From: Zygnema circumcarinatum | Taxonomy: Eukaryota; Streptophyta; Zygnematophyceae; Zygnematales; Zygnemataceae | Assembly (NCBI GenBank): GCA_037447605.1 | Contig: CM074813.1 | Coordinates: forward strand, 2,688,234 to 2,740,890 | Direction: 5' to 3' | DNA: 52,657 bases | Shown: one piece after another, positions 10,032-20,419 of the stretch | Layout of the letters: each line of letters opens with the position of its first letter | Numbering within the stretch: the first letter of the stretch is position 1 | Notes under the pieces: generated by a model | Told to the model about the DNA's origin: nothing | Seen by the model: the letters and a program-made list of their open reading frames with translations, nothing else | Databases searched by the model: none | Translations under genes and position numbers: made by a program

Positions 10032-12092
10032 ATGTCCTCCGACGCCGTCCAATCCGCGGCCTCCCGCGGGAAGACGGCGGCGCTTGCAGAGCTGCTAGCG
10101 GGCGGCGCGCAGTGCATGGCGGCGGACGAGGCGACGGGGTCCCTCCCGCTGCACTGGGCGGCGCGCGGCGCGCACGCGGCCTGCGCGGAGCTCCTCCTCC
10201 AGCGCGCGCCCGCCGCCGCGCACGCGCGCAACCTCGCGGGGAACACTCCGCTGCACTTCGCCACCGTCGCCGGCACGCGCCGCGTCGCGCAGCTGCTCGT
10301 CGAGCACGGGGCGGAGATCAACGGCCTCAATAAAGTAAAAACAGCAGGGAGGCTAATTGGGAGCGGGGGGGGGGTGGGGTTGGTGGAGGNNNNNNNNNNG
10401 GGTAATAAGTGGGGGGGGGGACTAAGGGGAGGGGGATGGAGCGCTTAATGGGAGGGGGGCTGCTAATAGGGTGTAGTGGGGGGGGGGGGGCTAGTTTTGA
10501 CATGGAGGGGTATTTGGGGGAGGTGGGGGAGAGGACCTAACTTTAAAGATTGAGGAATGTTGAGGGTTGGGTAAAACCGTCAGTTTTGGGATTGAGACAT
10601 GGTTGGGAAAATGTTAGTCTTTGAAATTGACGGATATTGGGTGGGATCGGTGAAGGGGGAAGGGCAGAGGGAGACCCCATTTTTTAGAATTGAGGTATAT
10701 TGGGTTTTGCGTGTGAGTTATGAGAATACAGGGACGTTGGGTGAGGGGGGCTTGGATATTTAATACTGGGATTTGGGGATTTGTATTAAGGCGTTGGGAC
10801 TGCAGAGTTGGAGGGTGTTAAACTGTTATTTTTGTTTTTTTAAAGTGAAGAAGGGTGCGAGCTTCGAATGCAGGGGAGTGTGAGGAAGGCGTTTCAAAGG
10901 CAGGGAGTGGGAAGAGAAGGGGAGATATGAGACTGATTCTATGCTCCCTTCTCGGTTCTCTGCTGTGTTCCGTTTGATAGGCTGGACAGACTCCGCTCCA
11001 TGGAGCCGTCGGACAGAACTGGGACCATGTGGTGGAGTATTTGGGAAGTCTCCGTGATGACACGTGTCGCGATTGCAAGAAAAAAAAGTGTTCAAAACAC
11101 ATGGTGGATGTGAATGCTCAGGACGCGGTACGGCTCCTCCTTTCATGCATTCAACTCATTTGACTTCCTTAAAGAGACCTTTGGGGTTTAGGGTTTAGAG
11201 TGTTTGAGGCGATATGCTTGCAGGAGTCCTGGAATACAGAAATCTATGTACGTTTTTTCAGGTTTTTTTTAAGAGTTTTGGATGGTAGGGTTGTTTGATT
11301 TCTTTGCCTTATCTTATCTGGTTTGTATGGCGAGCTTTTGTTGATTGGGTGTTTAGAATGGTCGGACCCCTCTTCACTATGCGAGCCATCTGTTTGGCAG
11401 CCAAGTGTACAAACTGCTGCTCAGCCTTGGGGCCGATCCCACCATCAAAGATGATGTAAGTGATGGGAGGGAGGATGAGCTCTTAAGCGGGGAGGGGGGG
11501 AGTGTGAGAGAGAGATTGAGAGAGAGTGAGTGAGCGCGAGAGAGAGAGTGAGAGAGGGAGGGAGGGGGGAGGGAATGGTGGAAGGGTGGGGAGGAATAGG
11601 GGGGAGGGCACAATGGGCCGACTTTTACCGAAGTTTGAGTATGCAAACAAGTGATTTGCTTTAGTCAACCATGGCGGCTTTCCATTGTTCAGCTCAAATT
11701 GCATGAGCCCTTGGGGCTGATAAGCCATTAAGAGTTGCGATCTTTAAATCCTAGTAAAACTCTAATCCTGAAACCTCTATACATGTCAGATTTTTGAACC
11801 CCTCTTTTGTCCTTTTTTATATTTGCGACTTGCGTTGATATGCTATCGAGTTTTCGTCCTTAATGCGAAGCTCAAATGCTTTGTGGCCTCATTCTGTTTC
11901 GTTGAATTCCCGTGTGGTTTGTGTTCTGTTGCGCAGAACGGTGAACTGCCAAAAAGTCCCACGGAAAAATACAAGGAAATTTTTGCAGAGAACGCGCCCG
12001 TCATGGCGGCCGTTCTCGTTGCGATTTTTGCGTATATCTATTACATTTACAAAGATAAACTGTCATGGAACTCGCTGGGACAATTATTCTAA
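10032..12092 (+). CDS. Ankyrin-repeat protein with C-terminal membrane anchor
   Basis: Four exons (10032-10334, 10981-11127, 11357-11455, 11937-12092), all phase 0, give 234 aa. The ATG follows a long CT-rich leader and is the first in frame with the repeats. Four ankyrin repeats are visible from the TPLH-type motifs: LPLHWAARG, NTPLHFATV, QTPLHGAV and RTPLHYAS. A basic, cysteine-containing insertion (CRDCKKKKCSKH, about residues 130-141) interrupts the third. Residues about 204-221 (PVMAAVLVAIFAYIYYIY) form one hydrophobic helix followed by a short KDK-containing tail, so a tail-anchored protein with the repeats in the cytosol is likely. Partner and pathway cannot be read from sequence. The size and layout resemble small ankyrin membrane proteins such as ANKRD46, but orthology is not shown. 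Intron 1 is G-rich and holds a 10-base assembly gap. Confidence 0.87.
10390..10399. other. Assembly gap (10 N)
   Basis: Ten N within the G-rich first intron of the ankyrin-repeat gene; no exon is affected. Confidence 0.99.
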
Positions 12093-12864
12093 TAAAAAAA
12101 CAGAGCTACAACTAAATTTCTTGAACATGTGCATTATTTTTCTTTTCCTTTATAAGCAGGAGGGTTCGTCCAGCAGGGGTTTCTAGACTAGGAAAAATTT
12201 CACATTCGTATACTTCAGAAATCAGTACACGCTGTCCCACGAAATAGGCAGCAACAACGAGATCAGAAGTACTTCCTTCAAACCAAATTTCATGTCGACT
12301 TTGTCAAATCTGAAACTCAATAAAAGTGAAACCAGGCACAAGTTTTCCATCACATTTAAATGTGACGTAACTTAGGAACAAAACATTTCCATGCTCTGTT
12401 CCGCTTAACGGAGGTCTGTTTCCATGCGAACTGACGGCATTGAAATGGCTTTAATGCTAAATGAAACCACAAAGGAAGGATTTTTTTTTCCCCTCCTGAA
12501 AGCCTTTTCCCAGGTTACAATCCGGGATCGCTGTCTCTTGAGCCAAGGTTATACCCAAGGGTTTATCTCCTTATAAACCAAGCAGACTTTGCATGGCCAT
12601 TATTGTGGAGCCTATCAAGGAGCACAACCTCAGGAAAAGGCAGAAGGGAGCTCCATTCCGGGCAGGCAGAAAAAATACCCATTCCTGCGTAAAAAAAATT
12701 ACCCAGTGCCTCCATTCCTCTCCAAACTTTTTTAAAATTAAACATTCCTCGCCTATTTACATGCGGCTAACAGTTGTCCTTTGTTTTGTCGCGTACATCG
12801 AACCGAGAAGATGGCCTTCACGAAGGAAGCCGTCTCTCTCTCTCTCGCTCCCCCCCCCTCCCTC

Positions 12865-12916
<52 letters not shown>

Positions 12917-13547
12917 CCCTCGCTCGCTCTTTATCCAAATCTCCGTCCCACTCTCTCCCCTCTCCTGCACTCATCCTTACCTCGCCCTCCACTCATTCTC
13001 CCTCTCAATCCCACCTCTGTTACCTGTTGAGTCAAACCTATGACTACATTAAGCAAAAGCTACCTACAGCCTCTCATCTTAATCTTCAATTTCACCGATA
13101 TGGACGAAAATGGCTATTTACAAAGCCTTAAAAAAAAAAGGTCGGATCGGACCTTGACGGCAAATGGGGTCCAAAGCGCGGACGTTAAATTTCGAGACGG
13201 ACACAAATTGGGAAAAAGTTTACCAATTTCCATGTCGTCCTTTGGCCCAAAGTTCCAGTTCTCCGAATATTCCAAAAGTGTTCACACAACGAACCGTTCA
13301 TAAAAAATGAAGTTTTTGTGGAGGTCCCATAGTGTGAACATGCGCCACTTTCCACGTGTCACGTCTCGTCACGTACGCCATGCCACGTCACGCTGGACCA
13401 TCAAAAGGATATCTCAGTTTCAGTTCAGTTTTTGTCGTCGAGTCGCCGCCGTTCTATGTACGGAAAATGCCGGTTTGGAATGGTTTTTTTTTGCGTTCTT
13501 GACCCGGGGGGAGGTGGGGAAATTTTGTTGACCTCCGAAAGTGGAAT
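12093..13547. other. Convergent intergenic region
   Basis: Lies between the 3' ends of the ankyrin gene (+) and the phosphatase gene (-). Contains a CT tract (about 12833-12920) and a cluster of ACGT motifs (13353-13388). Open frames here are short or simple-sequence; no gene recognised. Confidence 0.5.
13353..13388. promoter_or_regulatory. Cluster of four ACGT cores including a G-box
   Basis: CACGTG at 13353-13358 plus further ACGT cores starting at 13361, 13371 and 13385, four in about 35 bases. Such cores bind plant bZIP/bHLH factors. The cluster sits between two gene 3' ends, so a promoter role would imply an unseen transcript. Confidence 0.3.
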
Positions 13548-15287
13548 TTAGGGTTGATCTGGGGCGGGCACGCCGCGGCTTTGGAACCACGTGGGCATGT
13601 GGAATCGGCGGAGCAGAAAAGGACGAACGTCGGGTTGTGCCGCGAGCTGCTCCAGGAGGGGGAGGAGGACCTGCAGGAGCTGCCAACAGAAAACGGAAAA
13701 CGGAAAAAACGGAATACGGAAAACGGAAAACGGAAAGGGAAAACGGAAACGGAAAGGGAAAACAGAAATCAGAGGACAGAGACGAAATTAAGATAAATAT
13801 TACTTATGGGTAACTGGCTGGGGTTCTGAAGATTTAAGTTTAGGGCTTTGCAGGGGTTTCAAGTGTTCTTTGGGTAGATGTCGGTTTTTTTGAAGGATTT
13901 TGTGCCCTTTTTGTGTTAGGCTTTGAAGATCTCCGCAAGGGCAGATTGCATGGAAGAATGAGAAAGCGGAGTTTTTTTTAAGATTTTTTTTCAAACCTGT
14001 TGATCTTGAATCTGGTGGCCTGTAAAGGGCACGCATGGAACGCCGTTCAACGGCTGTAACAGAAAACTGAACGGATTGTTGTCGACTATAACCACCCGCC
14101 GCAAATCGCGGCCTAAAGCGGAAAGGTCCTTCACATGCTCCCGGAGCTTCCTGCACATGCCAAAGATTAAAAGATATTTTTTTAATTTAATTAGTTTCAA
14201 AAAAACTTATTTGTGGTCAAGTCTATGTGTGATTCAGTTTTGGACACCACATTACTATGCTTTGTATAAATCGATAGTTGGCTTTTGGAGAATGATGACC
14301 ATTGCTGGATTTTTGTTGAAGTCATATTGTTTTGAAGGAATATATATCAAGTGATCAAGGAGTTAGGTGTTCAAAAATCAGCATTTGACTATCGAAGTTC
14401 CAACTTCAGTTGCAAAAGAAACAGAGAGACAGAGAGAAAGGGGGGCCGGAAGAGAGAGAGAGAGAGAGAGAGGATTACGTGCTGACGGTAGAGGAGCGGT
14501 AGAGGCGGTGTGTGATCCGACGGTGCGGATCGATGTGATCCACGAGCGGCCGCGCATACCCTGCAGACTGTACGGCAGAATCAGTATTTCCGTAATTCAA
14601 TTTGTTTGCATTAATAAAATTTAAACTATCACTTGCTTATCCCTCTTGTCCTCTTCAGCGCCCGGAAAAAGAGAGAAAAAAAAGCCAAAATTGACAATAA
14701 CTCCAAGAAGATAACAGCAGAAAACAAGAGTTTAGACGACTTTTGCAAATTTTAGTGTTTGTGGCCTTAAACCCCACAAAGTCCTCCATGAACTTAAGAA
14801 ATCTCTTCCTTAGAACCCTCGTAACAACAACAACACCAACACGAGATCATTCACACAATGTCACCTTCGACCCCGGCCGTGAAGAGCACTATTTCTGCGA
14901 ACTGACTCGTCCTCGCGAGAAACTCCGCAAGGCCGGGCCGCTCGAATACCGTCACGCTGCTCACGCGGGGGGAGGGAGAGCTCGCCTGCGAGAGAGAGAG
15001 AGAGAGTGAGAGGGAGAGGGAGAGAGAGAGGGAGGGAGGCCAGTGAGAGAGGAAGGGAGGGAGAGGGAGGGAGAGGGAGGGAGGGAGAGGGACGAGGGAG
15101 GAGGGAGGACGAGGGAGGGAGAAAGGAGGGGAGAGAGACGAGGAGGGGAGAGGGAGGGAGACGAGGAGGCGGAGGGGAGCGAGAAGAGAGAGGGGATGTA
15201 TAAAAAGGAGAGAAAGAGAGAGAGAGAGAGAGTGAGAGGGAGAGGGAGAGAGAGAGGGAGGGAGGCCAGTGAGAGAGGAAGGAGGGA

Positions 15288-15372
<85 letters not shown>

Positions 15373-18300
15373 CGTCCGCCGCTGCCCAGTGCAGAGTGAA
15401 CCCGCGCAGGCCGCCCGCCCGCACGGCCGCGGGCAGCCCCGCGGAGGGGTACGCGCACACCAGAGTCTCGTCCAGGTCCAGCACCACCTGCCGCCCGCCC
15501 GCCCAAGGGGGGGGGGGTTAGGGGGCTAGGGGGTAGGGGTAGGGGTAGGGGCTAGTGGGTAGGGGGCTAGGGGTAGGGGGCCAGGGCAGGGGGCCAGGGG
15601 GCAGGGGGGCAGGGGGCAGGGGTCAGGGCCAGGCAGGGGCCAGGGGGCAGGGCCGAAATAGGGCAAAATAGGCAAAATAAAATAGGGGCCAGGGCAGGGG
15701 GCCAGGGGGCAGGGGCCATGGAGAAATAGGGCAGGGGGCCAGGGGCCAGGGGGCAGGGGTCAGGGGCAGGGGGCCAGGGCAGGGGGCCAGGGCAGGGGGC
15801 CAGGGCAAATAGGGGCAGGGGGCCAGGGGCCAGGGGTAAAATAGGGGGCAGGGGCCAGAGGGCCATGGGGTAGGGGCCATGGAGAAATAGGGCAGGGGGC
15901 CAGGGGCCAGGGGGCAGGGGGCCAGGGGCCAGGGGGCAGGGGGCTAGGGGCAGGGGGCCAGGGGCCAGGGGGTAGGGGGCCAGGGGGCAGGGGGCCAGGG
16001 GCCAGGGGGCTAGGGGTAGGGGGCTAGGGGGCTAGGGGCAGGGGGCTAGGGGGCTAGGGGTAGGGGGCTAGGGGTAGGGGGCTAGGGGTAGGGGGCTAGG
16101 GGCTAGGGGCAGGGGGGGCTAGGGGCAGGGGGGGCTAGGGGCAGGGGGCTAGGGGGTGGGGGCCAGGGGGCTAGGGGCAGGGGGGGCTAGGGGTAGGGGG
16201 GCTAGGGGGTAGGGGTAGGGGGCTAGGGGGCTAGGGGTAGGGGGCTAGGGGTAGGGGGCTAGGGGCTAGGGGTAGGGGGCCAGGGGGCAGGGGGCCAGGG
16301 GCCAGGGGGTAGGGGCCAGGGGGCAGGGGGCCAGGGGCCAGGGGGCAGGGGGGCCAGGGGGCAGGGGGGCAGGGGGCCAGGGCAGGGGGCCAGGGGGCAG
16401 GGGGCCAGGGGGCAGGGGGCCAGGGGGCAGGGGGCCAGGGGGCAGAGGGCCAAGTGGGGCAGGGGGCCATGGAGCAGGGGTAGGGGGCCAGGGGGCAGGG
16501 GGGCAGGGGGCCAGGGCAGGGGGCCATGGGAGAGGGGGGCCAGGGCAGGGGGGCCAGGGGGCAGGGGGGGCTAGGGGCAGGGGGCCAGGGGGCAGGGGGG
16601 CCAGAGGGCCATGGGGTAGGGGCCATGGAGCAGGGGCCAGGGGGCAGGGGGGCAGGGGGTAGGGGCCAGGGGGCAGGGGCCAGAGGGCCATGGGCAGGGG
16701 GGCCATGGAGCAGGGGCCAGGAGGGCAGGGGGGCAGGGGGTAGGGGCCAGGGGGTAGGGGGCCAGGAGGGCCATGGGGGCAGGGGGCCATGGAGTAGGGG
16801 GCTAGGGGTAGGGGCCAGGGGGTAGGGGCCAGGGGGTAGGGGGTCATGGAGCAGGGGGCTAGGGGTAGGGGGCTAGGGGTAGGGGGCCAGGGGGCAGGGG
16901 GCCAGGGGCCAGGGGGCAGGGGGTCAGGGGCAGGGGGTCAGGGGCAGGGGGCCAGGGGGCAGGGGGCAGGGGGCAGGGGGCCAGGGGTAAAATAGGGGGC
17001 AGGGGGCCAGGGGGCAGGGGGCCAGGGGGCAGGGGGCAGGGGTCAGGGGCAGGGGGCCATGGAGCAGGGGCCAGGGGGCAGGGGGGCCAGGGGGCAGGGG
17101 GCAGGGGGGGCTAGGGGCAGGGGCCAGAGGGCCATGGGGTAGGGGGCCATGGAGTAGGGGCTAGGGGCTAGGGGTAGGGGGCTAGGGGCAGGGGGCTAGG
17201 GGCAGGGGGCCAGGGGCCAGGGGGCAGGGGGCCAGGGGGCAGGGGGGCCATGGAGAAATAGGGCAGGGGGCCAGGGGGCAGGGGGCAGGGGCCATGGAGA
17301 AATAGGGCAGGGGGCCAGGGCAGGGGGCTAGGGGCAGGGGCCATGGAGAAATAGGGCAGGGGGCCAGGGGGCAGGGGGCTAGGGGTAGGGGCCAGGGGCC
17401 AGGGGGTGCAGGGGGCTAGGGGTAGGGGCCATGGAGCAGGGGCCAGGGGGCAGGGGGCCAGGGGGGTAAAATAGGGGGCAGGGGGCCAGGGGTAAAATAG
17501 GGGGCAGGGGGCCAGGGGCCAGGGGGCAGGGGGGCCAGGGGCCAGGGGGCAGGGGGCCAGGGGGCAGGGGGCCATGGAGAAATAGGGGGCAGGGGGCTAG
17601 GGGTAGGGGCCAGGGGGCAGGGGGCCAGGGCAGAAATAGGGGGCCAGGGGGTAGGGGCCAGGGGGCAGGGGGCCAGGAGGGCAGGGGGGCCAGGGGGTAG
17701 GGGGCTAGGGGGTGGGGGCTAGGGGTAGGGGGGCTAGGGGTAGAGGGCCATGGGGTAGGGGCCATGGAGCAGGGGCCAGGGGGCAGGGGGGCAGGGGGCC
17801 AGGGCAGGGGGGCCAGGAGGGCCATGGGCAGGGGGGCCAAGTGGAGCAGGGGCCAGGGGGCAGGGGGGCCATGGAGCAGGGGTAGGGGCCAGGGGGTAGG
17901 GGTAGGGGAAATAGGGGGTAGGGGGCTAGGGGTAGAGGGCCATGGGGTAGGGGGCCATGGAGAGGGGGTAGGAAAATAGGGGTAGGGGCCAGGAGGGCCA
18001 TGGGGTAGGGGGCCATGGAGCAGGGGCCAGGGGGCAGGGGGGGCTAGGGGCAGGGGGCTAGGGGGCTAGGGGTAGGGGTAGGGGGCTAGGGGTAGAGGGC
18101 CATGGGGTAGGGGGCCAAGTGGAGCAGGGGTAGGGGCCAGGGGGTAGGGGGCTAGGAGGGCCATGGGGTAGGGGCCATGGAGCAGGGGGGGGCCAGGGGG
18201 CAGGGGGCCAGGGGTAGGGGGCCAGGGGGTAGGGTGAAATAGGGGGTAGGGGTAGGGGGCTAGGGGGTAGGGGGCTAGAGGGCTATGGGGTAGGGGGCTA

Positions 18301-19823
18301 TGGAGTAGGGGGCTAGGGGGTAGGGGGCTAGGGGGTAGGGGGGCTAGGGGTAGGGGGGGGGCGTAGGGTAAGGGGGGTAGGGGCTAGGGGTAGGGAGGGG
18401 GCGTAGGGGAGGGGGGGTCGGGGCTAGGGGTAGGGGGGGGGCGTAGGGGAAGGGGGGTAGGGGCTAGGGGTAGGGAGGGTGGGTAGGGGAGGGGGGGTAG
18501 GGGGCTAGGGGCAGGGGGGCCATGGAGCAGGGGCCAGGGGGCAGGGGGGGCTAGGGGTAGGGGGCTAGGGGCAGGGGGCCAGGGGCCAGGGGGCAGGGGG
18601 CAGGGGGCCATGGAGCAGGGGCCAGGGGGTAGGGGGCCAGGGGGTAGGGGGCTAGGGGGTAGGGGGCTAGGGGGTAGGGGGCTAGGGGGTAGGGGGGTAG
18701 GGGGTAGGGGGCTAGGGGGTAGGGGGTAGGGGGCTAGGGGGTAGGGGGCTAGAGGGCTATGGGGTAGGGGGCTATGGAGTAGGGGGCTAGGGGGTAGGGG
18801 GCTATGGAGTAGGGGGCTAGGGGGTAGGGGGCTAGGGGGTAGGGGGCTAGGGGGTAGGGGGCTAGGGGGTAGGTGGCTAAGGGGTAGGGGCCTAGGGGGG
18901 TAGGAGGATAGGGGGCTAGGGGGTTGGGGGGTAGGGAGTAGGGGGGCTAGGGGGCTAGGGTGTAGGGGGCTAGAGGGTAGGGGCTAGGGGGGTAGGGGGC
19001 TAGGGTTGGGGGCTAGGATTGGGGGCTAGGATTGGGGGCTAGGGTTGGGGTCTAGGGTTAGGGTTGGGTTTAGAGCTTCTTGCTTAGGGTTTAAAGTTGA
19101 GGGTTGAGGGTTTAGGGGATTTCAGGGATTAAGGGTAAGGGTGTAGCGTTTAGGGCGTTTGAGGGGTTTAGGGTTTGAGGGGGTTGAGGGGGGTTAGGGA
19201 TTTAGGGGTTTGAGAGGTTTAGGGGTATTAGAGCTTTTAGAGGTTTTCGGGGTTATGTGAGTTGTAGGAGTTTCAGATTTCTTAGAGGTTGCGGGGTTTT
19301 ACGGGTTTTAAGTTGAACCCTCCAACTGTTTAACCTTGAACACTAAACCCTAAACCCTCACCGTGAGCTTGTGATGATCCTTCCCGCGAGGAGGAAGCAG
19401 CGCTGCCGCCTCCGTCTGTACAGCGCTCCATTCGGTCTCCACCTTCTCCCTCTCCTTCTCCCTCTCCCTCTCCCCTGCGCGGCCCTGAACCCCGCCGCCT
19501 CCCCCTCCCACAGCGGAGGCGGGAGGCGAAGGAGCGGCGCTGAACCCTAGAAATTCCAAAAACCCCACGAGGGGAAGGAGGAGGGAGCGAAGGACCTGGC
19601 TGCGGTCGATGAGCTTCAAGACATGGCCGGCGGCGAGAAACCCTAAAAAGAGGTGGAGGTAATGGAGGAGGAGGGAAAGGAGGGAGAGGAACCAGGAGGG
19701 AGAGAGGAGGGAGGGAGGGGAGGGGCGGGAGGGAGAGGAGGGGGAGGGAGAGGGGAGGGGGGTGGAGGGAGAGGAGGGAGAGGGAGAGGAGGGAGAGGGG
19801 GGAGGGGGGAGGGAGGGAGCCAT
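13548..19823 (-). CDS. FCP1/NIF-family (HAD) protein phosphatase, probably membrane-anchored
   Basis: Six exons on the minus strand: 19823-19362, 15487-15371, 14985-14865, 14560-14479, 14150-13997 and 13679-13548, all phase-consistent, giving 355 aa. Family marks in order: HHKLT joined to [10 protein letters not shown], the DxDxT catalytic motif at residues 158-162; [46 protein letters not shown] with acidic residue D284; [16 protein letters not shown]; and a C-terminal LLPLLEQL...DVRPFL segment. This is the CTD-small-phosphatase (SCP/Dullard/NIF) fold, which removes phosphate from Ser/Thr. The N-terminal 154 aa have a Ser/Pro-rich start encoded by CT repeats, then a hydrophobic stretch ([21 protein letters not shown]) that suggests a membrane anchor, as in Dullard/Nem1. 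Start 19823 is the only in-frame ATG of that exon. Intron 1 is 3,874 bp and mostly minisatellite. Two donors (GTCTCT and one more in the gene set) are unusual. Confidence 0.88.
13686..13772. repeat. GGAAAAC minisatellite in the phosphatase gene
   Basis: About 12 copies of GGAAAAC-type heptamers with some shortened to GGAAAGGGAAAAC. In the minus-strand transcript this is GTTTTCC repeated, lying immediately before the acceptor of the last exon (13681-13680), where it may act as the polypyrimidine tract. Confidence 0.8.
14986..15370 (-). repeat. CT-repeat intron 2 of the phosphatase gene
   Basis: The whole 385-bp intron reads as CT-rich repeat in the transcript (GA on +), with about 35 perfect CT units directly after the donor. 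A GAGAGGGAGAGGGAGAGAGA-type block occurs twice (about 15003-15060 and 15230-15290). Confidence 0.85.
15506..19060. repeat. 3.55-kb G-rich minisatellite inside phosphatase intron 1
   Basis: On + the array is built from short units of the types GGGGCCA, GGGGGCA, GGGGGCTA and GGGGGTA, with recurrent variants carrying CCATGGAG and AAATAGG. It fills nearly all of the intron between the first two phosphatase exons. The left part is richest in GGGGCCA/GGGGGCA, the right part in GGGGGCTA/GGGGGTA, then GGGGGCTAGGATT and finally TTTAGGG. The + strand has many runs of four or five G and so strong quadruplex potential. The long Pro-rich open frames here are translations of the repeat. Confidence 0.93.
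19061..19361 (-). repeat. Telomere-like start of phosphatase intron 1
   Basis: In transcript sense the donor reads GTGAGGGTTTAGGGTTTAG, so TTTAGGG-type sequence begins a few bases into the intron (+ strand 19343-19361). Further in, degenerate telomere-like repeats lie in the opposite orientation (G-rich on +, about 19061-19215) and grade into the minisatellite. Confidence 0.7.
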
Positions 19824-20338
19824 GGCGGAGGCGGAGGTGGGTTTGGTTTTTATTTCTAAGTTATGAAAAACTTAAAACTGAAAACCCACAACCCCAAAAA
19901 ACCAAAAAAAAATCCTAGAAAATGTAAAAAAGCGAAGAAATCCGAGAATGGCTACAAAAACGTGTTCACAAAAAAAAAAAAAAAAAAACGAATATGAAGT
20001 TTTAAGTTGATAAAAACCTTTAAACAGAATAGACCTTAAAACCCTAATCCTAAGCAGCTCTAGAACCGTGCCGTCTACCAATCAGAGCTCGCCACGTGGC
20101 ATCAGCGGGACACCTCGAGGACCGGCCCGGCTTATGATATCCGTACAGTCCGTATAATATGTACGGACAGTCATGTCTTCAATCTGTACACACGCACAAA
20201 ATATCGAACTGGAATATCGTATCGTTAATAGAATATCAAATAAGATATGCTACGATATTACGATACAATAAAAATACAGATACAGTACGATATGTCGTTA
20301 CAACTGCCGCCGTTTAGTGTTCCGTAAACAGTCTTTCC
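19824..20338. promoter_or_regulatory. Shared divergent promoter region of the phosphatase gene and SRP72
   Basis: The two genes start head-to-head with about 0.5-0.6 kb between their ATGs. The interval holds a G-box-type GCCACGTGGC at 20091-20100 and an A-run (about 19970-19988). A bidirectional promoter is an inference from geometry. Confidence 0.45.
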
Positions 20339-20419
20339 ATGCAGTCCCGTCGCGTCGTACAGTCGACGCAGGCGGAGGGGAAGGCGCCGGAGAGCTCGGC
20401 GGAGTGCGGGGGGGCGGCC

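Noticed and set aside
9335-10333. 332-codon + frame overlapping the ankyrin start
   Set aside because: It is a CT-rich leader translation that enters the ankyrin exon out of frame.
12781-13131. Frame with a DMDENGYL-like stretch suggesting an EF-hand
   Set aside because: Only a short chance resemblance (in a neighbouring frame), next to a CT tract, with no second EF-hand or helix pattern.
16231-18611. Series of long Pro/Ala/Leu-rich minus-strand frames (up to 193 codons)
   Set aside because: They are translations of the GGGGCCA/GGGGGCA minisatellite in all phases, with no domain and no codon-use signal.
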